Assembly (NCBI RefSeq): GCF_015595025.1
Contig: NZ_JADNRL010000037.1
Coordinates: 8,353 to 65,334 of the forward strand
Direction of reading: 5' to 3'
Length of the DNA stretch: 56,982 nt
Source of the DNA: Halomonas sp. KAO
GTDB taxonomy: Bacteria; Pseudomonadota; Gammaproteobacteria; Pseudomonadales; Halomonadaceae
A program made the position numbers and the translations under genes. Position 1 is the stretch's first letter. Each line of letters begins with the position of its first letter. The notes beneath the pieces are model-generated. The model saw only the letters and a list, made by a program, of their open reading frames with translations, was not told the DNA's origin and made no database searches. Shown piece after piece: positions 37,262 to 44,012 of this stretch.

Positions 37262-37465
37262 ATGTCAGACCATGTATTAATTGCCTTAGCAAAGAGAAAG
37301 CCATTCGCAGCCACTCCTGAAATGCCGGAGGGGTGCAGCTACGACTACGGCAGAGGTCTTTGGACGAAAGCAAATGATGTTTTAGTGTCGCATGGCTCTG
37401 AATTCGGCGTACAGGTCACCAAGAAATGCGACGTTGAAACTGGCGAGGATCAAAAAGGAGAATGA
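37262..37465 (+). CDS. Putative graspetide (omega-ester/amide) RiPP precursor peptide
   Basis: 67-aa peptide that I take for the substrate of the adjacent ATP-grasp ligase. The leader-like part has PFAATPEMPEG, then SYDYGRGLW, matching the loose 'PF...YD...' pattern of ATP-grasp-targeted leaders. The C-terminal part (GVQVTKKCDVETGEDQKGE) is rich in the Thr/Ser/Lys donors and Asp/Glu acceptors that graspetide ligases join into side-chain esters or amides. AAGGA lies 8 bp before the ATG. Its stop overlaps the start of the ligase gene (ATGA), a common layout for RiPP precursor and enzyme. The final product, ring pattern and activity are unknown. Confidence 0.65.
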   Translation: MSDHVLIALAKRKPFAATPEMPEGCSYDYGRGLWTKANDVLVSHGSEFGVQVTKKCDVETGEDQKGE

Positions 37466-38394
37466 GTAAGTTCTGTCTGGTTCTTTGTAGCAAGTATGAT
37501 TTTTCCGTTGATCTTGTAATCCAAGAGTTAGAGAAAAAGGGTGTCGATTATATCCGGCTGAACAAGGAGGAGCTGTCTGACTATTTTATAAATATTGACC
37601 CCGTGAAGAAAGTTTTAACAGTGAAGGGGTACGGGATAAATAGAGAGGTATCGAATGTCACCTCAGTATGGTTTAGACAGCCAGTTTTTATAAGAAATAC
37701 TCCCGCACACGCGCTTGCTTTAGAAGAACAGCTTTCTAGATCTCAGTGGGCAGCTTTTTTAAGAGGCCTCATTGTGTTCGAAGATGCTATATGGATGAAT
37801 TGGCCAGCCAGTACTTATTCTGCTGAATCAAAACCATATCAGTTGATGTTGGCTTCAAGGGTAGGTTTTAAAGTACCAGAAACAATGATTGGTAATGATT
37901 CAAACCATTTCGAAAAATTTGATGCCGATATAATCGTAAAGTCTCTAGATACTGTGCTTTTACGTGAAGGTGAAGACTGTTTGTTTACATACACATCGAG
38001 TATTACTAGCAAAGAGTTAAACGAAAAGAATACAAAGATAGCTCCATTAACGGTACAGGAATACGTCTACCCGAAAACTGATATCAGGGTTACTGTTATT
38101 GGAGAAAAAGTACATGCAGTCAGAATAACATCGGCTGGAAGCGGTATCGATGAAGACTGGAGACTACTCAAAAAAGAAGAAATTGAGTATACGGATGTCA
38201 AATTGCCGCCTGTTATCGTTGAGTATTGTCGAAAGATCGTCAGTGAAATGGGTTTAAAATTTGGAGCGATCGACCTGATAGAAAGCAATGAAAGTTACTA
38301 TTTCATCGAAATTAATCCTACCGGTGAGTGGGGGTGGCTTTCGACTGAGAAGCGGCCAATTGAAAAAGATATTGCGAATATGTTGGCTGGATAG
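37462..38394 (+). CDS. ATP-grasp ligase of the MvdC/MvdD (graspetide) type
   Basis: 310-aa ATP-grasp enzyme. It opens with the small N-terminal domain typical of graspetide ligases (FCLVLCSKYDFSVDLVIQEL, YIRLNKEEL; then SVWFRQPVFIRN). The segments NWPAST and ESKPYQLMLASRVGFKVPETMIGND follow. The ATP-grasp core has IIVKSLDT (ATP-binding Lys), QEYVYPKTDIRVTVIGEKVHAVRI and the Mg-binding end GAIDLIES, then YYFIEINPTGEWGWL with the Glu/Asn pair. Such ligases phosphorylate Asp/Glu side chains of a precursor and close ester or amide rings. Coupled to the precursor by ATGA; the membrane-protein gene starts 5 bp after its stop. Codon use and GC differ from the core genes, in line with a cassette origin. 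Confidence 0.85.
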   Translation: MSKFCLVLCSKYDFSVDLVIQELEKKGVDYIRLNKEELSDYFINIDPVKKVLTVKGYGINREVSNVTSVWFRQPVFIRNTPAHALALEEQLSRSQWAAFLRGLIVFEDAIWMNWPASTYSAESKPYQLMLASRVGFKVPETMIGNDSNHFEKFDADIIVKSLDTVLLREGEDCLFTYTSSITSKELNEKNTKIAPLTVQEYVYPKTDIRVTVIGEKVHAVRITSAGSGIDEDWRLLKKEEIEYTDVKLPPVIVEYCRKIVSEMGLKFGAIDLIESNESYYFIEINPTGEWGWLSTEKRPIEKDIANMLAG

Positions 38395-38399
38395 ATCTC

Positions 38400-39125
38400 A
38401 TGCGTTTTATTCATCTAGTCCAAGAAATATTGCCATTCCTTCATTTAAAAGGAATATATGAGAGAAAGCTACGGGACACAAACAAGGTATTAGACGATAG
38501 GTATTCCTATTACTTTCAGCTTGAAGAAGAGACTGTATCCAGTCGCCTCAAAGAAGAGCATCAGAGGTCACAAAAAATAGATGATAAAACCTCGAAATTC
38601 ACATTGGGATTGAGTGTCTGCTTAACCGTTCTGGGTGTTGCCGCAACGGTGGTAGCAAAACTGCTACCGGCTCATGAGTTAAAACCGCTAGTTGTTATGT
38701 TTCTCAGTATATGTTCACTATATATGCTTAAAGGGGGTGTTATCTCTTTGGGAGCATTTAAACTAATGCCAACATATGGTTATGGAACTCTTTACGAGTA
38801 TCGGAAAGCAAATAATGGCACATCTGAAATAGTTAAGGCGTTAATAGGCCAAGAGAACATGAACTTGGTTAAGCAAGTTGGAAATCAAGTTGCCTACATG
38901 TGCATTAGAAATGGATTCGTAATGCTTTTGTTTTCGTTACTTCTACTCTCAGCGATATTAACTCATAATGCGTATTTGAATACGTATCAGACAAAAGAAA
39001 CAACAGAAACTATTTCGAATGACAAGGGATTCGACGTGGTAATCAAATGTAACAAGTCGATGCATTTCGTTTCGCCCCTTCGGGGCTACACCGGACTGTC
39101 GCTGCGTTGCAGCGTCAGCCGATGA
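38400..39125 (+). CDS. Three-helix membrane protein of the graspetide cassette
   Basis: 241-aa protein: a charged, probably helical N-terminal region (1-62, many Glu/Lys/Arg), then helices at about 67-90 (FTLGLSVCLTVLGVAATVVA), 97-120 and 173-192 (FVMLLFSLLLLSAIL). The phrase IDDKTSKFTLGLSV just before the first helix recalls the 'DxKAs..l' entry of small transmembrane effectors of defence systems (DUF5706/SLATT-like). That is a resemblance by eye only. It could equally be the export or immunity partner of the peptide. The reading frame runs on into the attC site, so the last 25 or so residues (from KSMHFVSPLRG) are attC-encoded and probably not functional. Confidence 0.75.
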   Translation: MRFIHLVQEILPFLHLKGIYERKLRDTNKVLDDRYSYYFQLEEETVSSRLKEEHQRSQKIDDKTSKFTLGLSVCLTVLGVAATVVAKLLPAHELKPLVVMFLSICSLYMLKGGVISLGAFKLMPTYGYGTLYEYRKANNGTSEIVKALIGQENMNLVKQVGNQVAYMCIRNGFVMLLFSLLLLSAILTHNAYLNTYQTKETTETISNDKGFDVVIKCNKSMHFVSPLRGYTGLSLRCSVSR

Positions 39126-39139
39126 TCGAGGCGTTAAGC
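39047..39139 (+). other. Integron attC site 1
   Basis: R'' ATGTAAC (39047-39053) and R' GTTAAGC (39133-39139). The next inner arms pair as TCGAT-G-CAT with ATGATCGA, leaving one extra G unpaired, the typical extrahelical base that sets orientation. The interior has two more hairpins (GCCCC/GGGGC; CGCTGC/GCAGCG). 93 bp. It closes the graspetide cassette and contains the stop of the membrane-protein frame. Confidence 0.82.
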
Positions 39140-39165
39140 CTCAATACGAAGAGATAAGAACCTTA

Positions 39166-39834
39166 ATGAAATATATAGCTCCCCAAATTTCTCTAGATGC
39201 ATTTCATTGCCCATTGTGTGGCACATATTCACACATGGATTGGTCGTGGCTATCCACACATGATAGGGGCTCAGATTATCTTGAAGCAATGTGCTCCCAC
39301 TGCAAAAAAGCGAGTCTTTGGCGAGCAACACAGACGAAACAATCTCAGTTCTATTCGAAGGCGACTGAAGGGGAAATGTTATTTCCAGATTTTGGTTTGG
39401 CGCCATTGCCAGAACAAGATATGCCAGACGATGTTGCTAGAGATTATCTTGAAGCGGCTAGAATATTCTCAAAATCTCCTCGCGGAGCTGCTGCACTCTT
39501 AAGGTTGGGGCTTCAGAAGCTTTGCAAACACCTTGGCGAGAAAGGAAAGAATATTAATGATGATATTAGGGCTCTTGCTGATAAAAATACAGTTCCTCCA
39601 CTTGTCGTAAAAGTCGCTGATACGGTCCGTATTACTGGAAATAATGCTGTCCATCCTGGCGAAATGTCTGATGAAGACTTCGATCATGTTGCCGAAAAAA
39701 TGTTCGAATTAATTAATTTTATTGTTAAAAAAGGGATAACTGAGCCTAAGGAGCTAGAGGCGCTCTATGCTCTCACGCCTGAAGGACCAAGAAAAAGTGC
39801 AGAAGCTAGAGATGGTCAGTCTAAAAAGGCTTAA
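39166..39834 (+). CDS. DUF4145 protein with N-terminal zinc ribbon (cassette 2)
   Basis: 222-aa soluble protein. The N-terminus has a zinc-ribbon-like CPLC...CSHC pair (about residues 15-46). The DUF4145 helical domain follows: YLEAARIFSKSPRGAAALLRLGLQKLCKHLGEKGKNI, VRITGNNAVHPGEMSDEDF. DUF4145 is often found fused to or next to restriction and other defence proteins, but its activity is not known. It starts 33 bp after the attC1 cut point, and its stop TAA lies inside the 5' end of attC2, the normal tight packing of a cassette ORF. Confidence 0.85.
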   Translation: MKYIAPQISLDAFHCPLCGTYSHMDWSWLSTHDRGSDYLEAMCSHCKKASLWRATQTKQSQFYSKATEGEMLFPDFGLAPLPEQDMPDDVARDYLEAARIFSKSPRGAAALLRLGLQKLCKHLGEKGKNINDDIRALADKNTVPPLVVKVADTVRITGNNAVHPGEMSDEDFDHVAEKMFELINFIVKKGITEPKELEALYALTPEGPRKSAEARDGQSKKA

Positions 39835-39900
39835 CAAGCGCATGTTGCCGGACTGGTTTTCCGCTGCGCTCCAAACCAGCCGCAAATGCGGGCGTTATGT
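39829..39900 (+). other. Integron attC site 2
   Basis: Textbook attC of 72 bp: R'' GCTTAAC (39829-39835) and R' GTTATGT (39894-39900). Inner arms CGCAT-G-TTG and CAAATGCG pair with one extrahelical G. A further CTGGTTT/AAACCAG stem has one extra A, with a variable loop around CTGCG. The clearest of the three sites. Confidence 0.92.
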
Positions 39901-39937
39901 ATCGTCCGCTCCTGAAGTCTAGTCGTGAGGTAAGTTG

Positions 39938-40447
39938 GTGAACCCTGAGGCAATCGAGCAATTCATACATTATGGTTCAGTCGTACTTCAGTTTGTCGGT
40001 GCGACATCTGTGCTAGGGGTAATTGGTTTTGTTACTGCCTACTATGCTTTCCCACCTAATCTGTCGATAGAAGAAGTCAAAGACAAGACGAAACACAACT
40101 ACGAGTCCCGACTCGTCATAAAAAACATCGGAAAACTGCCTGCTTTCAATGTCATTGTTGATGTCAGCAGAATGAACCTTGTGATGGGAGGCATCTCGAT
40201 GTCAGATCTGAACACAACCGATTGTGGAGTGCCGATTAAAAAGCTTGCATCAGGGGAGAAAACAGAACTCCCTGCTGTGCCGCACGTTGGAATGCCGGTT
40301 GGCTCTAGCCTTCAGAACTGTGAGTATCAGATGACGTTGAAGTATAAGTTTTGCTTACCGTTCTACAGGACAGTTTTAAAGAAAGTATGGCATGTCGAAT
40401 TACGCAACTCGGGGGACGACTTCACATGGCAGACAGCCATGCGTTAA
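39938..40447 (+). CDS. Membrane-anchored protein of unknown function (cassette 3)
   Basis: 169 aa from GTG 39938 (GAGG 7 bp upstream). One membrane helix near the N-terminus (about 14-36, VVLQFVGATSVLGVIGFVTAYYA) is followed by a probably beta-sandwich domain with RLVIKNIGKLPAFNVIVDVS, SGEKTELPAVPHVG and YQMTLKYKF. That wording is usual for extracytoplasmic or membrane-associated beta domains of unknown role. Family not recognised. It starts 43 bp after the attC2 cut point and stops 2 bp before attC3. Confidence 0.75.
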   Translation: MNPEAIEQFIHYGSVVLQFVGATSVLGVIGFVTAYYAFPPNLSIEEVKDKTKHNYESRLVIKNIGKLPAFNVIVDVSRMNLVMGGISMSDLNTTDCGVPIKKLASGEKTELPAVPHVGMPVGSSLQNCEYQMTLKYKFCLPFYRTVLKKVWHVELRNSGDDFTWQTAMR

Positions 40448-40448
40448 T

Positions 40449-40538
40449 ACATAACCAAAAGGTCAACCGGACGCCAAAAGCTTATCGCTTTTGGTTCCCT
40501 CTACTGCGCTCCGGCGCCGGTTACCATCAGCGTTAATC
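40449..40538 (+). other. Integron attC site 3
   Basis: R'' ACATAAC (40449-40455) and R' GTTAATC (40532-40538). Inner arms GGT-C-AACCGG and CCGGTTACC pair over nine bases with one extrahelical C. The centre folds as CCAAAAGC/GCTTTTGG plus CGCC/GGCG. 90 bp. Last site of the array; core chromosome resumes to its right. Confidence 0.88.
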
Positions 40539-40655
40539 AGCTATGGCTGAACGTCCGCTTATTGCCGATATCAGCCATATCGGTCACCATGATGAAGGCT
40601 TGGCCAATCACTTCCCAAAGACTGACCATCGCCCACCCAAAGAGGTAACCAGGCC

Positions 40656-41186
40656 ATGCAGTTGGTAGAGTTCAAGACGCACCAGTCGCCGGAGATTCAG
40701 GCGCTGTTTTCCCGCACCTTTTCCGCTGCCGAGGGACCGGCAGAGGGCGAGCATGTTGCGGGCCTGGTGCGCAAGCTGATGGTCGATAGTGCCCCTGAGG
40801 ATGTCCTGGGCTTCGTGGCCATGGAACAGGGCCGGATCGTGGCCGGGATCTTCTTCTCGCGGCTGACGTTTGATCCCCCGATCACGGCCTTCCTGCTGTC
40901 GCCGGTGGCCGTGCACCCCGACCTCCAGGGCCGGGGCATCGCGCAGCGCCTGATCCGCTTCGGTCTCGAGCGGCTGAAGGCGATAGGCGCGACGCGAATC
41001 TTTACCTATGGAGATCCGGCCTACTATTCGCGGGTCGGCCTTACGCCTGCGCCCCTGGAGACGGCGCCCTTCAGGCTCTCCCAGCCCGAAGGCTGGCTCG
41101 GTCAGGCGCTGGATGGAGGCGAGGTAACGGCCTCGGCGGGTGCACCGCGCTGCGTCGCGGCGTTCGACGACCCTGCTTACTGGTAA
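40656..41186 (+). CDS. GNAT family N-acetyltransferase
   Basis: 176-aa acetyl-CoA-dependent acyltransferase. The GNAT core shows FLLSPVAVHPDLQGRGIAQRLIRFGLERL (motif A with QGRGIA for acetyl-CoA pyrophosphate) and FTYGDPAYYSRVGLTP (motif B). The arrangement is of the YhbS-like kind. Acceptor unknown. First gene right of the cassette array; GC returns to core level. Confidence 0.9.
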   Translation: MQLVEFKTHQSPEIQALFSRTFSAAEGPAEGEHVAGLVRKLMVDSAPEDVLGFVAMEQGRIVAGIFFSRLTFDPPITAFLLSPVAVHPDLQGRGIAQRLIRFGLERLKAIGATRIFTYGDPAYYSRVGLTPAPLETAPFRLSQPEGWLGQALDGGEVTASAGAPRCVAAFDDPAYW

Positions 41187-41288
41187 GGTATGTGGTAAGG
41201 AGTGCCATGCTGCGGCCTTCGCGCGTTCGATGAGGCCCTGGGGCCGAGTGAGCCGCCGCAGCGGGCCAGTTCACAAAGGAGAATTTCG

Positions 41289-41660
41289 ATGTCCGAGCTT
41301 CCACTGCTCAAGGTCTACTACGATGCCATCTGCCCGCGCTGCCGCAAGGATCGCGCCCGCTACGAGCAGTGGGCGGGAGAGGCCGGCGATCGGGTGGTGT
41401 GGTGCGATGTGACCGAGCATCAGCAGATGCTCCGCGACAAGGGCGTCGATCCTCAGGCGGCGCTGCTCTCGCTGCATGTGGAAGAGGAGGGCGGGGACAT
41501 CGTGGAAGGGATCGACGCCTATATCCTGTTGATGCGGCGGGTGCCGCGCCTCGGGCCGCTGGCGTGGCTGATCGGCCTGCCGGGGCTCAAGCCGTTGCTG
41601 CGCCGCCTCTACGATGCCTGGGTCAGGCGGCGCCTGGCGAAGCAGGGGCGCCTGCCCTGA
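41289..41660 (+). CDS. DCC family thiol-disulfide oxidoreductase-like protein (DUF393)
   Basis: 123-aa thioredoxin-like protein of the DCC family, named for the DxxCxxC start; here VYYDAICPRCRKDRARYEQW with the CxxC pair at Cys15/Cys18. Family partners are unknown. AAGGAGA lies 8 bp before ATG 41289; a longer frame to 41202 lacks a ribosome site. Confidence 0.85.
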   Translation: MSELPLLKVYYDAICPRCRKDRARYEQWAGEAGDRVVWCDVTEHQQMLRDKGVDPQAALLSLHVEEEGGDIVEGIDAYILLMRRVPRLGPLAWLIGLPGLKPLLRRLYDAWVRRRLAKQGRLP

Positions 41661-41672
41661 GTCCCGCTGGCG

Positions 41673-42095
41673 TCAAACCTCGCCGTTGAGGGTGACGATC
41701 AGGCGTCGTGATCCACCGTGGTCGCGGTGTTCGCCGAGCCAGATGCCCTGCCAGGTGCCCAGCGCCAGGCCACCGTCGCGCACCGCCAGGGTCAGCTGGG
41801 TGCCCAACAGGCTGGCGATGACGTGGGCCGGCATATCGTCCGGCCCCTCCAGGGTGTGGCGGAAGTAGGGCAGGTCACCCGGGACCAGCCGGCGCAGGAA
41901 GGCATCCATGTCGTGGCGCACATCGGGGTCGGCATTCTCGTTGAGGGTCAGCGAGGCCGAGGTGTGCTGCAGCTGCAGGTGCAGCAACCCCGCCCGGCAG
42001 TGGGCCAGCTCCGGCACGGCCTCGACGATGCGCTCCGTGATCAGATGGAACCCCCGCGCCAGGGCGGGAAGACGGATCTCCTGCTGGTGCCACAT
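41673..42095 (-). CDS. YjbQ family protein (UPF0047)
   Basis: 140-aa trimeric YjbQ-type protein; members have been reported to have weak thiamine-phosphate synthase activity. Landmarks: CRAGLLHLQLQHTSASLTLNENADPDVRHDM, RHTLEGPDDMPAHVIASLLG and the closing GTWQGIWLGEHRDHGGSR, with the conserved His and Asp residues. It lies 29 bp downstream of the nitrilase-family gene on the same strand, so probably an operon with it. Confidence 0.9.
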   Translation of the reverse strand: MWHQQEIRLPALARGFHLITERIVEAVPELAHCRAGLLHLQLQHTSASLTLNENADPDVRHDMDAFLRRLVPGDLPYFRHTLEGPDDMPAHVIASLLGTQLTLAVRDGGLALGTWQGIWLGEHRDHGGSRRLIVTLNGEV

Positions 42096-42124
42096 GGTCT
42101 CGTGCTCCTTGTTGTCAGCTGTTG

Positions 42125-42967
42125 TCAGCGATAGCCCGCCATCAGCTCGCGGATCAGCGGGGTGTCGGCATCGCGATGGGTGGGCAGCTCGAAGCGGGCA
42201 TGCGCGATGGCGGTGCGCGACAGCTCGGCGGTGATCAGCATCTCGCGCTCCTCGGCCTCGGCGAGCAGCTCGCCGCGGGGGCCGAGGATGCGTGAGCCGC
42301 CCCAGAAGTGGCTCTGTCCCTCGGGGCCGTAGCGGTTGGCCATGATGACCGGGGTGCCGTAGGTCATGGCGTAGAATTGTACATTGAGCACCCAGTTCTG
42401 CTCGTTGGAGAAATCATCGCTGACCACGCCCGAGGCCGAGTTGATCGGTGCACAGAGCACCGTGGGGCGGGGCAGCAGGGCGGCATGCACCAGTGCCGGG
42501 TTCCACAGGTCGGCGCAGATCAGCTGGGTCGCCGACCAGCCGGGGCGCACCTGGGTCTGGGTCAGCTCGTTGCCGTGGGTGAACCACTTGCCCTCCTCGA
42601 GGCCACCGTAGGTGGGCAGGTTGAGCTTGCGGTGCACCGCGGTGATCTCACCCTCCTGAAGGATGGCCAGGGCGTTGTAGTATTCGCCGGGACTCGCCTC
42701 CTCGACGAAGCCGACCACCGTCTGCATCTCGCCACAGGCCTGGGCCAGTTCGTGTAGGCGTGGGTCCTCCAGCGGCATGGCCACCTGCATCACGCGGTTG
42801 CCCAGTCCGTAGCCGGTCAACGAGAGCTCGGGGAAGACCAGCAGCTCGACACCCCTCTCACGGGCCTCGTGCATGGTGGCGAGGTGTTGTTCCAGATTGG
42901 CATCCACATCGCCGAGAGTGGCATTGATCTGGGCGGCGCCGACGCGAAGCCTGTCCTGGTAGTGCAT
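42125..42967 (-). CDS. Carbon-nitrogen hydrolase (nitrilase superfamily amidase)
   Basis: 280-aa amidase-type enzyme with the Glu-Lys-Cys triad in order: Glu47 in FPELSLTGYG, Lys near 113 in HRKLNLP and Cys near 150 in LICADLWNPA. The length and single-domain form suggest an N-carbamoyl-amine or omega-amidase type, but the substrate is not readable. First gene of a probable two-gene unit with yjbQ; a GC-rich terminator separates it from the osmoprotectant operon. Confidence 0.88.
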   Translation of the reverse strand: MHYQDRLRVGAAQINATLGDVDANLEQHLATMHEARERGVELLVFPELSLTGYGLGNRVMQVAMPLEDPRLHELAQACGEMQTVVGFVEEASPGEYYNALAILQEGEITAVHRKLNLPTYGGLEEGKWFTHGNELTQTQVRPGWSATQLICADLWNPALVHAALLPRPTVLCAPINSASGVVSDDFSNEQNWVLNVQFYAMTYGTPVIMANRYGPEGQSHFWGGSRILGPRGELLAEAEEREMLITAELSRTAIAHARFELPTHRDADTPLIRELMAGYR

Positions 42968-42987
42968 CTCTTTCCCCTTGAAAAGAG

Positions 42988-43015
42988 GGAGGGCCGCCCG
43001 CGGGCGGCCCTCCTT
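42988..43015. terminator. Terminator of the osmoprotectant ABC operon
   Basis: Perfect palindrome GGAGGGCCGCCCG/CGGGCGGCCCTCC (42988-43013), with an AAAAG run to its left that reads as a T run on the minus strand, so it fits leftward transcripts from the operon. Confidence 0.8.
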
Positions 43016-43081
43016 GGTATAAAAGCCGCTGTGGAAACAGCGGTGGAAATAGCCGGCATTATGCCAGCCATGCCGTAGAGG

Positions 43082-43963
43082 TCACAGCAGCTCGTTCTCC
43101 TCGAGGAAGGAGTGGGCCACGTCCTCGATGGTCTCGCGCTCGACGTCGACCCGGGCGTTGAGCTCCGCCATGGTCGCGTCGTCCAGCAGTGAGGAGAGCG
43201 CGTTCATCTGCGACTCGAGCTCGGGAAGCTCGTCGAGGGTCTCCTGGCGCACCACCGGCGTCAGGGCGTAGGCGGGGAAGAAGCCCTGGTCGTCCTCGAG
43301 CACCCGGAAGTCGAAGGCGGGGATGCGCCCATCGGTGGCGAACACCAGGCCCACGTCGACCTCGCCGTCGCGCAGCGCCGGGTAGACCAGGCCGGAGTCC
43401 ATGCGCTTGACGTCGCCGCGGGAGACGCGGAAGTCATAGGCCTGCTGGAGCGGGCGCCAGCCATCCTCGCGGGCATAGAACTCGGCGTTCAGGGCGAAGG
43501 TCAGCGACTCGCCGTCGTTGATCGCCTGGGCCAGCTTGGAGAGGGAGTCGATACCGGTCTCCTCGACGCTCTCCGCGCGCATCGCCAGGGCATAGGTGTT
43601 GTTGGCCTCGGAGGGTTCGAGCCACACCAGGCCCTTCTCGGCGTCGAGCTCCTTGACCCGCTGGTAGCTCTCCTCCGGCGAGAGGCTCTCCGTCACGTCG
43701 TTGTAGTTGATCAGCGAGGTGCCGGTGTACTCCCAGTAGAGGTCGATCTGGCCGTTCTCCTGAGCCTGACGCAGCACGGCGGAGCCCATGCCGGCGCGAG
43801 TGTCGACATCGTAGCCCAGGCCCTCCAGGTACTGGGTGGTCATGCTGGAGAGGATCTGCTGCTCGGTGAAGTTCTTGCCCCCGACGGTAATCTCGGCGGC
43901 GCCGGCGGTGGTCATGGCACCGGCCAGGGCCAGGCCGGTCAGGGTGGTCATCAAGCGTTTCAT
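43082..43963 (-). CDS. Quaternary-amine/glycine-betaine ABC transporter binding protein
   Basis: Periplasmic OpuAC-type binding protein, 293 aa, with a signal peptide (about 1-22, LTGLALAGAMTTAGA). It has the OsmF/OpuCC-like body ITVGGKNFTEQQILSSMTTQYLEGLGYDVDTR, DLYWEYTGTSLI and VRRE-type aromatic-cage positions (Trp/Tyr at ENGQIDLYWEYTG). It should bind betaine, choline or a related compatible solute. Last gene of the operon permease-ATPase-permease-binding protein, as in yehZYXW/opuC. Confidence 0.9.
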   Translation of the reverse strand: MKRLMTTLTGLALAGAMTTAGAAEITVGGKNFTEQQILSSMTTQYLEGLGYDVDTRAGMGSAVLRQAQENGQIDLYWEYTGTSLINYNDVTESLSPEESYQRVKELDAEKGLVWLEPSEANNTYALAMRAESVEETGIDSLSKLAQAINDGESLTFALNAEFYAREDGWRPLQQAYDFRVSRGDVKRMDSGLVYPALRDGEVDVGLVFATDGRIPAFDFRVLEDDQGFFPAYALTPVVRQETLDELPELESQMNALSSLLDDATMAELNARVDVERETIEDVAHSFLEENELL

Positions 43964-44012
43964 GGCTATTTCTCCTCGTGTGGCTGTATAGGGTTTAGCA
44001 CGGTTTGAACGG

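Larger units (their letters stand above)
37262..40538 (+). mobile_element. Integron gene-cassette array without integrase (CALIN)
   Basis: Three consecutive co-oriented gene-plus-attC units, each ending in a foldable attC site (39047-39139, 39829-39900, 40449-40538). The base composition is visibly AT-richer than the flanks. No intI is in the window and the left edge is unresolved (it lies between about 36900 and 37262). The flanking genes on both sides look like core chromosome. Cassettes of such arrays are mobilised by integrases acting in trans. Confidence 0.8.
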
